A stretch of DNA of 64,000 nt from Thalassomonas sp. RHCl1 (GTDB lineage Bacteria > Pseudomonadota > Gammaproteobacteria > Enterobacterales > Alteromonadaceae). The stretch covers positions 124,001 to 188,000 of the forward strand of contig NZ_CANDNZ010000005.1 of NCBI RefSeq assembly GCF_947387555.1. The letters run 5' to 3'. Below the pieces are notes generated by a model. It did no database searches. It was not told the origin of the DNA and worked only from the letters and a program-made list of their open reading frames with translations. Positions 43,947 through 52,746 of the stretch are shown here, piece by piece (position 1 is the stretch's first letter; each line of letters begins with the position of its first letter). The translations under genes and the position numbers were made by a program.

Positions 43947-44402
43947 TTAGACGGGCATAGGATCGGCTAATATCTCATCAATCAACCAGGTATTTCCCTG
44001 CTTGATCATTTTGATTTTTTTTAAGTCTTTATAAACTTTTTCCTGGCGAAGACCGGTAAACAATATCGTTAAACTGCCCTGCTGATTAAATTCTTCCCTG
44101 AGTTTTTTATCCCCTAAAGCGGCATCGATTTGCACTGAATCAAACGACATATTAAATAAACGCCTGGCTACCTGGCTTGCCGAGCGCTGCTGCTTCACTT
44201 TTTTGGCAAACCTTTCTGAACACAACACCAACGCCTGGTTAATATCCTTTTGATTATAGATAGCATCAAAAAAGGCTACCGCAACCTCATCCGCCGACGG
44301 CTCCTGCTTTTCTTTACTACAACCCGAAACCAGGATTGAGATAAAAAATACTATCAAACACTTTTTTATCAATTCCATATGAAACATTTTTTTCGCCACC
44401 AA
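43947..44402 (-). CDS. Small lipoprotein of unknown function
   Basis: The product of up to 151 residues has a lipoprotein signal (CLIVFFISILVSGCSK, lipobox LVSGC). The mature part has a DUF4878-like or NTF2-like feel: AVAFFDAIYNQKDINQALVLCSERFAKKV near the start and KIKMIKQGNTWLIDEI near the end. The start is uncertain: GTG at 44402 has AGAGGT 10 nt upstream, while ATGs at 44387 and 44378 give a more usual signal length. It should be an outer- or inner-membrane-anchored periplasmic protein. It has no coupled neighbour. Confidence 0.75.
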   Translation of the reverse strand: MVAKKMFHMELIKKCLIVFFISILVSGCSKEKQEPSADEVAVAFFDAIYNQKDINQALVLCSERFAKKVKQQRSASQVARRLFNMSFDSVQIDAALGDKKLREEFNQQGSLTILFTGLRQEKVYKDLKKIKMIKQGNTWLIDEILADPMPV

Positions 44403-44583
44403 TTAATACCTCTTATCTGGCAATTATAAAACAATTTCATCACAAGACAGGCTTTATTAACATTTAATTTTAAATAATAAAGCGAATGTTTTATTTTCTG
44501 TTTGAAAAAACAGCAAAGCGTTTACTATTAGCACTAACACAGGCAAAACGAGGGAAACAAGTGTCCGGCGAATAAGCAAGACA

Positions 44584-44613
44584 CCGACAGGGGAACTCCT
44601 TTCGGTGCCTTTT
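44584..44613. other. Weak hairpin after the DUF3083-like gene
   Basis: CACCGA (44583-44588 area) pairs with TCGGTG across a loop that itself holds AGG/CCT. It lies about 12 nt past the stop of the minus-strand gene. The T content after it is low, so it is only a possible terminator. Confidence 0.35.
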
Positions 44614-44623
44614 GGCTTAATCA

Positions 44624-45751
44624 CTAAGCGGGATAAAAACCGATATGCTGATGAAAACGCACCAACAACTCTTCTTTTGCGTACACATAGGCTAATTGCT
44701 CTGCCATCGCAGCCAGGGCATATTCAACCTGGCTTAAAAACTTACCATAGCCATATCCGGTATTGTCATGTACCGAGGCGACAAAAACTAACTGGATACA
44801 GTCAGTCAGCTTATTCCCGGACCAGAGGCTGGTGAAGCCGCTGGCGGCATGGGCGGGATTATAACCCAGCATCTGCAATTCGCCATTTTCCAGCGCCAGT
44901 TGCTGTTCACTGCGCCTGACAATAGGGATCAAACCATTGGCAACCATAGCGCCGTGGCTGAGGTGATAACGTTTGGCCGCTTCAATAAAGGCGGTTTCCA
45001 CCAATTCATATAAAGGTTGATAAGGCTGGGCGACCAGTTCATCAATATGGGCAAGCTGTTTTAAGCGCCGGTTCACCGGCAAATCAACGATGGCATAGGT
45101 TAATTCATCAACATTTTCCTCAAGGTAATAACCGTCGGCGGCATACCTGTCGGTCATCGAACGCAGCTTATGGGCCTGAATGCCTGAAATCCCCTTTTCC
45201 TTGGCAAATAAGTCATAGGTTAAATGCTGATGATCGCATATCCTGACATCCTCACCCTTCAAGCCTAGCTGATCACTAAACTCATTAATGGCTTTTTTCA
45301 CCTTATGGTGGAATTTTGCCGCATCAAGGCGGATATCATCACCATTGGCCAAAAATACCAAAGTGATTCTTTTCGCCCTTTTTTCCCCGTCATAATAGGC
45401 ATTTTGCCCGGTATGGTATTGGGAGTTATATAAGAACAGAATTTGCTGATCCGTTTGTGCAGTCACCTTTTCCTGGCTATAGCGCACCCGGGTAAATTTA
45501 TCATTGGCGACAAACTTACCGCTTTCCAAATCCAGTTCATTGTTAATATTAAAAAACAATCCTGAGATAATTTCATAGAAACGAAGGTAAGGCTGCTGGC
45601 AGCTAAGGTCAATCACACTGGAAAACCGGGCCAATAACTCATCCGTAAGATCAAATTTAGCCAATAAATATTGGTTTTCCCGCACAGACGAAGGGATATA
45701 CACTTTATGCTGAGCGCTGCGTTTGCGTAGAATAGACATGAACAATTCCAT
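44624..45751 (-). CDS. Conserved protein of unknown function (DUF3083-like)
   Basis: The 375-residue protein has no signal peptide or membrane helix. Its opening (MSILRKRSAQHKVYIPSSVRENQYLLAKF) resembles what I recall of the DUF3083 family of Shewanella and relatives, proteins of about this length and unknown role. It seems to hold two similar halves: ITLVFLANGDDIRLDAAKFHHKVKKAINEF near 130-160 and IQLVFVASVHDNTGYGYGKFLSQVEYALAAM near 320-350, each a beta strand followed by an amphipathic helix. No catalytic motif is seen. The real start may be the internal ATG five codons in (MSILRK). Single gene. Confidence 0.8.
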   Translation of the reverse strand: MELFMSILRKRSAQHKVYIPSSVRENQYLLAKFDLTDELLARFSSVIDLSCQQPYLRFYEIISGLFFNINNELDLESGKFVANDKFTRVRYSQEKVTAQTDQQILFLYNSQYHTGQNAYYDGEKRAKRITLVFLANGDDIRLDAAKFHHKVKKAINEFSDQLGLKGEDVRICDHQHLTYDLFAKEKGISGIQAHKLRSMTDRYAADGYYLEENVDELTYAIVDLPVNRRLKQLAHIDELVAQPYQPLYELVETAFIEAAKRYHLSHGAMVANGLIPIVRRSEQQLALENGELQMLGYNPAHAASGFTSLWSGNKLTDCIQLVFVASVHDNTGYGYGKFLSQVEYALAAMAEQLAYVYAKEELLVRFHQHIGFYPA

Positions 45752-45971
45752 TTATCAATTAAGTTTTTCGCTATTATACAAAACCCACAATATTTAAAGG
45801 GTGATACAAATCAATTTATGTCAGATTAGTGACAATTAAATGAAGATACGAATGGTTATCTTCTCCCTGCTCCTAAAAATGAACAACAAAAGCTGTCTGC
45901 AGGCCTTAACCAGAACAAACATTAAAAAATTAATTATTTGAAAATAATAGAGTTATCATCTAAAAACAGCT

Positions 45972-46631
45972 TTAGCTGGTTTGAACATTCGGCTTTCTGC
46001 CAATCAACTCAGGACTTGCCGGCGCTGTAGAGGCCCAGTGTGGAGCCTGGCGCAAACGGTCAAAGTATTCATTTACATAAGCAAATGGTGTCCAGTCGAA
46101 AGGGATCATCTCTTTAAAAAACTCAACATGAATTATCGAGTAATCTGCAAGGGTAATCTTATCCCCCACCATATAAGTTTTTTCTTTTAAGTGAGTGTTC
46201 AGCACCAGGGCAAACCTCGCCAGCTTATCTTGGCTCCACTCGATAAGGGCAGCATTTCCTTGCATATCCATAAAGTTAGGTTTGGCTACCGACTCAAACG
46301 CCAGAGTGCCGAAGGCCTGATTGAAGTGAGCCAGCTCCCAGGCTTGCCACCTGTTTATGTCTGCCCTTAGCGCAGGGTTTTTCGGGTAGAGGCTTTCATC
46401 CCCTGCTTTGTCGGCCAGATATTGATTGATAGCATTAGACTCCCACAAGTTCAGGTCGCCATCAACTAAGGTTGGCACCATGGCATTAGGATTTAAGGCA
46501 ATATAATCTGCTTGCTGATTGTCACCGGCAAAAAAATCAAGATATTCAATGTCCACATCCAGGCCCAGGTGATTGATCACCGCCAGCACTTTACGGGAAT
46601 TCGGCGAACCGACAATAGCGTATAATTTCAT
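45972..46631 (-). CDS. Glutathione S-transferase
   Basis: The 219-residue product has the thioredoxin-like N-terminal domain (MKLYAIVGSPNSRKVLAVINHLGLDVDIEYLDFF, then NPNAMVPTLVDGDLNLWESNAINQYLAD with the cis-Pro and the ESNAI glutathione site) and a helical C-terminal domain (YMVGDKITLADYSIIHVEFF). Ser9 or Ser12 is the likely activating residue. It is divergent from an HxlR-type regulator across a gap holding two matching operator dyads, so it is very likely under that regulator, plausibly induced by electrophiles or oxidants. Confidence 0.92.
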   Translation of the reverse strand: MKLYAIVGSPNSRKVLAVINHLGLDVDIEYLDFFAGDNQQADYIALNPNAMVPTLVDGDLNLWESNAINQYLADKAGDESLYPKNPALRADINRWQAWELAHFNQAFGTLAFESVAKPNFMDMQGNAALIEWSQDKLARFALVLNTHLKEKTYMVGDKITLADYSIIHVEFFKEMIPFDWTPFAYVNEYFDRLRQAPHWASTAPASPELIGRKPNVQTS

Positions 46632-46691
46632 TTTTCTTCTCCTTGGTAGTTATGAGTTTTCTTTAATTTTGAGCCATTATCCTTAACTAAA

Positions 46692-46754
46692 TTTAACTTG
46701 TTTTTTGCAAGTTAAATTAACCTTAGTCATTTAACTTTCTTTTTGCAAGTGAAG
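46692..46754. promoter_or_regulatory. Tandem dyad operator between GST and HxlR regulator
   Basis: A perfect dyad TTTAACTTG-n7-CAAGTTAAA (46692-46716) is followed 38 bp later by an imperfect copy TTTAACTTT-n7-CAAGTGAAG (46730-46754). The equal half-site length, equal spacer and placement between the divergent genes indicate binding sites for the HxlR-type regulator, acting on both genes. Confidence 0.78.
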
Positions 46755-46778
46755 TTTGTTCACGTTACTATTTAACTT

Positions 46779-47195
46779 ATGGTTGATAAAAAAACAAAAA
46801 ATTGGGCAGGCTGCCCGGTACGCTTCGGCATGAGCCAATTCGGCGATAAGTGGAGCTTCTTGATCATCCGGGATCTAATGTTCAAGGGGCGTAAATATTA
46901 CAATGAATTTTTAGAAGCCGGAGAAGGCATTTCTACCAATATCCTGGCTAACCGCCTGGCTGATTTAGAGCACAACGGCATTATCAGCAAGCATCAGGAC
47001 AGGATAAAACGCTCGAAATACATCTATCGGCTGACAGAAAAAGGCATCGCCTTGATGCCGATGATGTTAGCGATGATCGATTGGGCAGAAAAATTTGACC
47101 AACAAACCGAGGTTCCCCCTGAGTTTATTCAAAAGCTTCGTCAGAACCCGGATAAACTGCAACAGGAGCTGTTACGCCAGTTAGAACATAATTAA
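46779..47195 (+). CDS. HxlR family winged-helix regulator
   Basis: The 138-residue product carries the HxlR pattern: a Cys near the start (WAGCPVRFGMSQFGDKWSFLIIRDLM), the recognition region (GISTNILANRLADLEHNGIISK) and YRLTEKGIALMPMMLAMIDWAEKF. The conserved Cys can act as a redox or electrophile sensor in this family. It is divergent from a GST gene over two operator dyads and is its probable repressor. The next gene on the other strand ends 22 nt downstream. Confidence 0.93.
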   Translation: MVDKKTKNWAGCPVRFGMSQFGDKWSFLIIRDLMFKGRKYYNEFLEAGEGISTNILANRLADLEHNGIISKHQDRIKRSKYIYRLTEKGIALMPMMLAMIDWAEKFDQQTEVPPEFIQKLRQNPDKLQQELLRQLEHN

Positions 47196-47217
47196 CCTGG
47201 AGTTGAGCAAAAGATAT

Positions 47218-48423
47218 CTATTTATACAAGCGGTTGATAAAATTAAACAGCGGCAACTGGATCACCAGGGAATACAAAACCACACCAAACACCATGGCCT
47301 GAGTCGTCCACCAGTAACTCAGCTCCACCGGCAATGACAACACCAGGGCAACCGCCAGGGCACCGTTATAATTCCCCAGGACGATACTGTTTGCCATAGG
47401 CCCGGCGGCCACTTCCCCCCGGTAAGGTTTAAATAACCAATAGCCGCTGATACCGGCAATACACTTACCTGCGATCAAGGCAAAGATAAGGATAAGCATC
47501 GCCAGGTAGCGCTCGGTGAACATCTCTAGGGTAAAGGTCATACCGAGCAGCAAAAACAGCCAGGCATCGGCAAAGTAACCAATATTGTGCCAGCTATTTT
47601 TTATCGATTTAAAAGATGGCGCCTTGGCAAGTTTCAAGCGAAAGACGACTCCGGCCGCTAACACCGCCACCACCCCGGATGCCCCTAGCACAGCCTCCGC
47701 CAAAAAATAACTGCCGTAGGCCAAAGTAAATGTCAGTACTAAATATGACGGTGCTGACCGGCATATTTTAACCGCCAAAGTACTTAAATAACCTAATGCG
47801 GCTCCAAGCAATAAGCCGCCTAAAATCAATTTCAAGAAAGCAAAAGTCAAGTTACCACCAAGTTCATCTGTGTCTAACCCTGAGGTGACATAGATAAGCA
47901 CAAAGCTAAATAACACGGCGGCCAGTGCATCGCTGATCACGGTTTCAACCTCGATCTGGCTGCGGATAGGGTTGCTCAGTTTCACCCGGGTAAAGCTTAA
48001 CCGTGAACAGGCAGGCTCTACCGCAGCAATCACCGCAATAGATAAAAGCGCCGCCATCGGCGGAAAGTCGAAAGGCCGGTCCATTAAAAAATAAACGATA
48101 ACGCTGGCGACAGGCACAAAAACAGCGAACAGGTAAACCGATAATCCCGCACACTTTAGCAGTTCCACCCGGCGGGCTTTTACCATAGACAAGGTCATTT
48201 CAAATAAAATCAGCGGTAAGATCCCCTGAAAGGTCAGGGTTGAGAAATTATCTGCTCTTAACAGGATATCGATGCCATGTCGGGTGAATAACTCTGAGGC
48301 AACAAAACCTACCAACAAATAACTTAACGGTTTATTTATTTTAATTTTGCCGGCAATAAACTCCGCTAATAAAAAACAAATCGCCAAAGTCAGTAGAATG
48401 GTTAACAGAGGAAATGACGCCAT
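47218..48423 (-). CDS. Cation/proton antiporter-like membrane protein (CPA1-related)
   Basis: The 401-residue product has about 11-12 membrane helices laid out like Na+/H+ exchangers, with LLAEFIAGKIKINKPLSYLLVGF early and QGILPLILFEMTLSMV in helix 3. The ion site that normally reads TDPVA and ND is changed: AVEPACSRL replaces ASTDPVAVVSL and VISDALAAVLF replaces LLNDATAVVLF. Glu for Asp and Ser for Asn at these places may alter ion selectivity or stoichiometry. No cytoplasmic tail domain is present. Single gene, converging with the HxlR gene. Confidence 0.85.
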   Translation of the reverse strand: MASFPLLTILLTLAICFLLAEFIAGKIKINKPLSYLLVGFVASELFTRHGIDILLRADNFSTLTFQGILPLILFEMTLSMVKARRVELLKCAGLSVYLFAVFVPVASVIVYFLMDRPFDFPPMAALLSIAVIAAVEPACSRLSFTRVKLSNPIRSQIEVETVISDALAAVLFSFVLIYVTSGLDTDELGGNLTFAFLKLILGGLLLGAALGYLSTLAVKICRSAPSYLVLTFTLAYGSYFLAEAVLGASGVVAVLAAGVVFRLKLAKAPSFKSIKNSWHNIGYFADAWLFLLLGMTFTLEMFTERYLAMLILIFALIAGKCIAGISGYWLFKPYRGEVAAGPMANSIVLGNYNGALAVALVLSLPVELSYWWTTQAMVFGVVLYSLVIQLPLFNFINRLYK

Positions 48424-48527
48424 GAAAACAAAAATCCCGATATTCGTGTCGGTTTAAAAGTATGACGTAAGACAGGCTAAGTGACTAAAAACTTTCAAGT
48501 ATGCTTGTTGTTCAGCCATGCATACGG

Positions 48528-50357
48528 CTAAGACTGCTCCAAAGTCAGCTGCTTATTGCCGCTACAACTGGTTTTTTTTAACAATAAGGCAAAGTCATCG
48601 GCGGCAAGGGGTTCACTGAAAAAATATCCCTGCGCATGTTCACAGCCGTTGTCCCGTAAAAATGCCGCCTGCTGGTCATTTTCCACCCCTTCGGCAATAC
48701 AGCTGATGCCAAGGCGCTTGGCCAGATCGATAATAGTGGTGGTGATCGCCGCCACTTTAGGGTTGCTTACCAGTTGCCGGGTAAATGCTTTATCAATTTT
48801 CAGCACATCAATCGGTAATTCTTGCAAACACTGAAAAGAAGTGTTGCCGGTACCAAAGTCGTCAATAGCCAATTGGATATCCATATGTTCCAATATCTTG
48901 AAATCCGTTATTTCATTTCTAATGCCTTTGGTCAGGGTTTCCTCAGTTAACTCCAATTCCAGCAATTTGGCATCGATATCATAGTGCATCACTTGATCTA
49001 AAATATTTTGTAAGACCCGATTTTTCGCACACTCTTTATCCGCAACATTGATAGACATACGCACCAGCTCCAGCCCGGCGCCCTGCCATTGTGCCAGCTG
49101 GCGGCAAATTTCCCGGCGCACCCAGTCACCGAGATCTATGATCAGCTCGCTTTGCCCGGCAATCTCAAGAAAACTGTCGGGACGTAGAAAACCTTTACTC
49201 GGATGGTTCCAGCGCACCAGGGCTTCTGCCCCAACCACTTCTTTCGAAATCAGGTTAAACTTCGGCTGATAATAAAGTTCCAGCTGCTCCTGCTCCAGGG
49301 CAAGGCGTAAATCCCTTTCGATGGCAAATTGCTGGTCCACCTGCATATTCATTTCCACCGAGAAGAATTTATAATTATTACGCCCGGATTCTTTGGCCCG
49401 GTACATGGCGGAATCGGCATTTTTCATTAACTCTTCATAATCCGTACCCGAGTGGGGGTAAGTGGCGATGCCAACGCTGCAGGAAATATGTAACTCAAAA
49501 CCCTGGATAATGAACTCGGCCCGTAAAGTCCGACAGATTTTTGCCGCAATGATGCCAAAAAATGCCGGTTCGCTGGCATCATCAATCAAAAGCACAAATT
49601 CATCCCCGCCAATGCGGGCCAATACATCTTTTTGCCGGATCACCTGCTTAACCCGTTTGGTTGCTGCAAGCAGTAATTCATCACCGACCTGATGGCCATA
49701 GGTGTCATTGACATATTTAAAATAATCCAGATCAAAATATAACACCCCAAATATTCTCCGGGCTCTTTCGGCATGCAGCAAGGTCTGCTCCAGCTGCTGC
49801 TGCAAGTAATTACGGTTGGGCAAACCGGTGAGAGGATCCCGCATCGCCAATTGCTGCAGTTTTTCATTTGCCTCTTCCAGGGCAATATTCCTTTCTTTGA
49901 GCAACTCATGCTCAATGCTCTTGATCTCTGCTTTTTGAAAATCAATTTGCGCCTTACGGTACTGGGCCCGGGCCAGCGCATAAAGTATCGCCTTATTCAG
50001 TACTAACGGGATACATTGGCTTTTGGGAATACAATCTGTCGCACCGGACTCCATCAGCTCTAACGCCAGATCTTCCAGCTCGGCCGAAGTCAGTACGATC
50101 ACCGGGATCGATAAGGTAGGTCCGTCCTGGATCATCGCCAGCACCAGCTGGGCATTCATATCCGGCAGATCATTGCTAAGTAAAATGCAGCCAAAATTAT
50201 TTTGTTTGATCACGTCAACGGCCGACTGGCCGGTCATCACCTCGAAAATCGTGACATTAAAACCGAAATCCCTGACCATAGTGCTATATAAGGCGCGTTC
50301 GGCCTCACTTGGTTCAACGATTAACAAATTAAAATGCTCGGTATGATAATGCATCAT
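48528..50357 (-). CDS. REC-GGDEF-EAL signalling protein with degenerate receiver
   Basis: The 609-residue cytoplasmic protein has a receiver-like domain (about 8-130), a coiled coil (about 140-175), GGDEF (about 180-340) and EAL (about 350-600). In the receiver the usual LLDxxLPDM reads LLSNDLPDM, so Ser stands at the phosphoacceptor Asp, and the acidic pair is IVEPSE. It probably cannot be phosphorylated. The cyclase motif RIGGDEFVLL and the phosphodiesterase set (GAEALVRWNHP, DDFGTGNTSFQCL, IAEGVEND, GYFFSEPL) are intact. A bifunctional or one-sided enzyme is possible. Single gene. Confidence 0.93.
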   Translation of the reverse strand: MMHYHTEHFNLLIVEPSEAERALYSTMVRDFGFNVTIFEVMTGQSAVDVIKQNNFGCILLSNDLPDMNAQLVLAMIQDGPTLSIPVIVLTSAELEDLALELMESGATDCIPKSQCIPLVLNKAILYALARAQYRKAQIDFQKAEIKSIEHELLKERNIALEEANEKLQQLAMRDPLTGLPNRNYLQQQLEQTLLHAERARRIFGVLYFDLDYFKYVNDTYGHQVGDELLLAATKRVKQVIRQKDVLARIGGDEFVLLIDDASEPAFFGIIAAKICRTLRAEFIIQGFELHISCSVGIATYPHSGTDYEELMKNADSAMYRAKESGRNNYKFFSVEMNMQVDQQFAIERDLRLALEQEQLELYYQPKFNLISKEVVGAEALVRWNHPSKGFLRPDSFLEIAGQSELIIDLGDWVRREICRQLAQWQGAGLELVRMSINVADKECAKNRVLQNILDQVMHYDIDAKLLELELTEETLTKGIRNEITDFKILEHMDIQLAIDDFGTGNTSFQCLQELPIDVLKIDKAFTRQLVSNPKVAAITTTIIDLAKRLGISCIAEGVENDQQAAFLRDNGCEHAQGYFFSEPLAADDFALLLKKTSCSGNKQLTLEQS

Positions 50358-50567
50358 AGAAAGCTATCCTTGTCTTCTTCAGGATTATCGTGCAACAACC
50401 TTTATGCCGGCGCAGGTAAGTAAAATGCTATGCTCACAGAGCCTGTCCCATCCCTGAGCTCCGGAGTTCTTATAAGCATAGCCAGCTTATCAGAATTTGC
50501 TATTTCCTCTGCCGTTAATGGGGAAAATAAACCTTAACTCCCAGAGAGTTATTAACATTTAACCAAA

Positions 50568-51446
50568 TTAAGGGCATAAAAAGTTTTGCCATATCATAGA
50601 AGCGACCGGACCCAAAGTATGCTCTTCCCGCCGCACCAGGCAAATTTCCCCCTGGATGCTAAATTCAAACCCTTGCGGAGTTAACGGCACCAGACGGCCA
50701 TCTTCAAGGGCCTCTTCGGCCAAATGCCTTGGAATATAACCCCAGCCCAAACCGGATAACAACATTTGCTTCAAGGTTTGCATATCCCGGGTTTTCCATT
50801 TTCGTGCGCCCTTGACCAGCATCAGGTTTTCGCTGTCAAAACTGAGCTCACTTTCTTCGGACACCAGATAAACCTCAGATTTCAGCTGAGCAACATCTGT
50901 CACCGCCTGGCCTCGAAACAGTTGCGGCGCCGCCACCAGCAAGATCTCAAAAGAACCAATTTTCAAGGCTTGAAAATCACCGACACTATGAAAAGTCGGC
51001 CACCAGGGACTGATAGCCAGGTCAATTTCCGCCTTCTGTAATAACTCTAAGGCACCAAAACGTGACTCGCCGAAGACATGCAATTCGGTTTGCGGATAGT
51101 CCCGCTGGCACTTTTTCAGGACATTAAGAATCAAATCGTGGGGACAAACCGAATCATAAGCCAGGCGCACCAGGGCTTCATTGCCGCTGGCCAGATGTTG
51201 TCCCAGCGAATGCAATTGCTCGGCATTAAGCAATAACTCTTGCGCTTTTTGATAAAAGGCCTTGCCCGGGGCCGTGAGCCCTAAACGGTAGCCGCTGCGA
51301 TCAAGGATCTCAAAACCATACTCGGCTTCTAACTTTTTAATCGCCATGGATAATGCCGGCTGGGTTTTATGTAAAACCCCCGCCGCCGCTTTAAGTGAGC
51401 CGTGTAAAACTATGCTGTTGAGGGTTTGTAGCTGCTCCAGTGTCAT
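50568..51446 (-). CDS. LysR family regulator of the adjacent efflux operon
   Basis: The 292-residue product has the LysR winged helix (LQTLNSIVLHGSLKAAAGVLHKTQPALSMAIKKLEAEYGFEILDR) and the two-lobed effector domain (AEIDLAISPWWPTFHSVGDF, then MLLSGLGWGYIPRHLAEEAL). It is divergent from the RND efflux operon 202 nt away, the common arrangement for a local regulator of such pumps. The effector is unknown. The intergenic gap is A+T-rich around 51460-51560 and should hold both promoters. Confidence 0.93.
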   Translation of the reverse strand: MTLEQLQTLNSIVLHGSLKAAAGVLHKTQPALSMAIKKLEAEYGFEILDRSGYRLGLTAPGKAFYQKAQELLLNAEQLHSLGQHLASGNEALVRLAYDSVCPHDLILNVLKKCQRDYPQTELHVFGESRFGALELLQKAEIDLAISPWWPTFHSVGDFQALKIGSFEILLVAAPQLFRGQAVTDVAQLKSEVYLVSEESELSFDSENLMLVKGARKWKTRDMQTLKQMLLSGLGWGYIPRHLAEEALEDGRLVPLTPQGFEFSIQGEICLVRREEHTLGPVASMIWQNFLCP

Positions 51447-51648
51447 ATAAATAAATTTTAACTTGATGAGAAAAAATATTAAATATTATTTTAGGGCAAT
51501 TACCTTTATCATGCATTAAATTCTTTAATATCAAGCTATAGCATTCAAACGTTATTTGTTTATTATATAGTCAGGCGTTCAATAAACGGCCCAGCTGGCA
51601 GCAGTTTATTATCCCGTTTGGCTAGCCCCACTCCATTAAGAGGTTTAT

Positions 51649-52746
51649 ATGTCCGTTTCGTGCAGGCAAACATTACTATCCATCCCTATGCTACTATTGG
51701 CCCTTAGCGGTTGTAGTGAGCAAACCAATACCCAGGCGCAGACCGAAATCACCCGGCCGGTCAAACTATTTCAGGTAACAGATCCGGCAGCAGAGTCTTT
51801 TCGTAATTTTCCCGCCGAAGTTGAAGCCAATGCCGACTCGAAACTGGCCTTCAGGGTCAGTGGCCAGATCATCGAATTTCCGAAAAAAGCCGGCAATGAA
51901 GTCACTAAAGGGCAATTATTAGCCCGGTTGGATCCGCAAGATTTCAAGCTGCTGTTAGACGATCGCCAGGCGCGATACGAATTAGCCAAATCGCAGTTTG
52001 AGCGGGCCAAACTGCTGCTGGAAAAAAAACTCGCTTCCCAGGCGGATTATGATCAGGCCAAAGCCAACCTCAGCGTTTCTTTATCTTCCTTGAACAGTGC
52101 AAAAACCGATCTTGAATACACAGAACTGCGGGCACCGTTTAGCGGCAGCATCGCCAAGGTTTTTGTCGAAAATCATGAGAATGTCCAGGCAAAACAAACG
52201 ATATTGACCCTGCAGACCCGGGATGTGGTCGATATCTCCATGCAAATGCCGGAAAACATCGCCTCCAGGGTGAAAAAAGATGTCCAGTATCAGCCGACGG
52301 TAATTTTCGACTCCCACCCCAACCAGGAGTTTTTAGTCACGGTCAAGGAGTGGGATACCCAGGCAGATCCCACCACCTTAACCTATAAGGTGGTTTTTTC
52401 CCTGCCGACACCAAAAACCTTTAATGTCCTGCCGGGCATGACCGCCAATATCCGTATGGATTTATCACAAGTCACTCATGACAGTGCCAACAGCTTTTTA
52501 TTACCGGTCAGCGCGGTTTTTACCGGCAAAGACAGCCCGGTCAGCAACAAAATCCGCCATGTCTGGAAATATGATCCGACAAGCCAAACCGTCAGCCAGG
52601 CGGATATCACCGTCGGCAGCATCAAAAGTCAGGGCATTGAAGTCCTTACCGGCCTTGAACCCGGCGACCAGGTGGTTTCCGCCGGTGTGCATTTTCTCAA
52701 TGAAGGCATGAAAGTACGCCCCTGGAACCGGGAAAAGGGTTTATAA
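51649..52746 (+). CDS. RND efflux periplasmic adaptor (HlyD/MFP family) lipoprotein
   Basis: The 365-residue product is a lipoprotein (SIPMLLLALSGCSE, lipobox LSGC) with the adaptor layout: a beta-barrel/lipoyl half-motif (NADSKLAFRVSGQIIEFPKKAGNEVTKGQLLARLDPQDF), a helical hairpin (YELAKSQFERAKLLLEKKLASQADYDQAKANL), the second lipoyl half (TELRAPFSGSIAKVFVENHENVQ) and a membrane-proximal domain. It bridges the inner-membrane pump to an outer-membrane channel. The pump gene starts right after its stop codon. No TolC-like gene is in the operon, so a channel encoded elsewhere must be used. Confidence 0.95.
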   Translation: MSVSCRQTLLSIPMLLLALSGCSEQTNTQAQTEITRPVKLFQVTDPAAESFRNFPAEVEANADSKLAFRVSGQIIEFPKKAGNEVTKGQLLARLDPQDFKLLLDDRQARYELAKSQFERAKLLLEKKLASQADYDQAKANLSVSLSSLNSAKTDLEYTELRAPFSGSIAKVFVENHENVQAKQTILTLQTRDVVDISMQMPENIASRVKKDVQYQPTVIFDSHPNQEFLVTVKEWDTQADPTTLTYKVVFSLPTPKTFNVLPGMTANIRMDLSQVTHDSANSFLLPVSAVFTGKDSPVSNKIRHVWKYDPTSQTVSQADITVGSIKSQGIEVLTGLEPGDQVVSAGVHFLNEGMKVRPWNREKGL

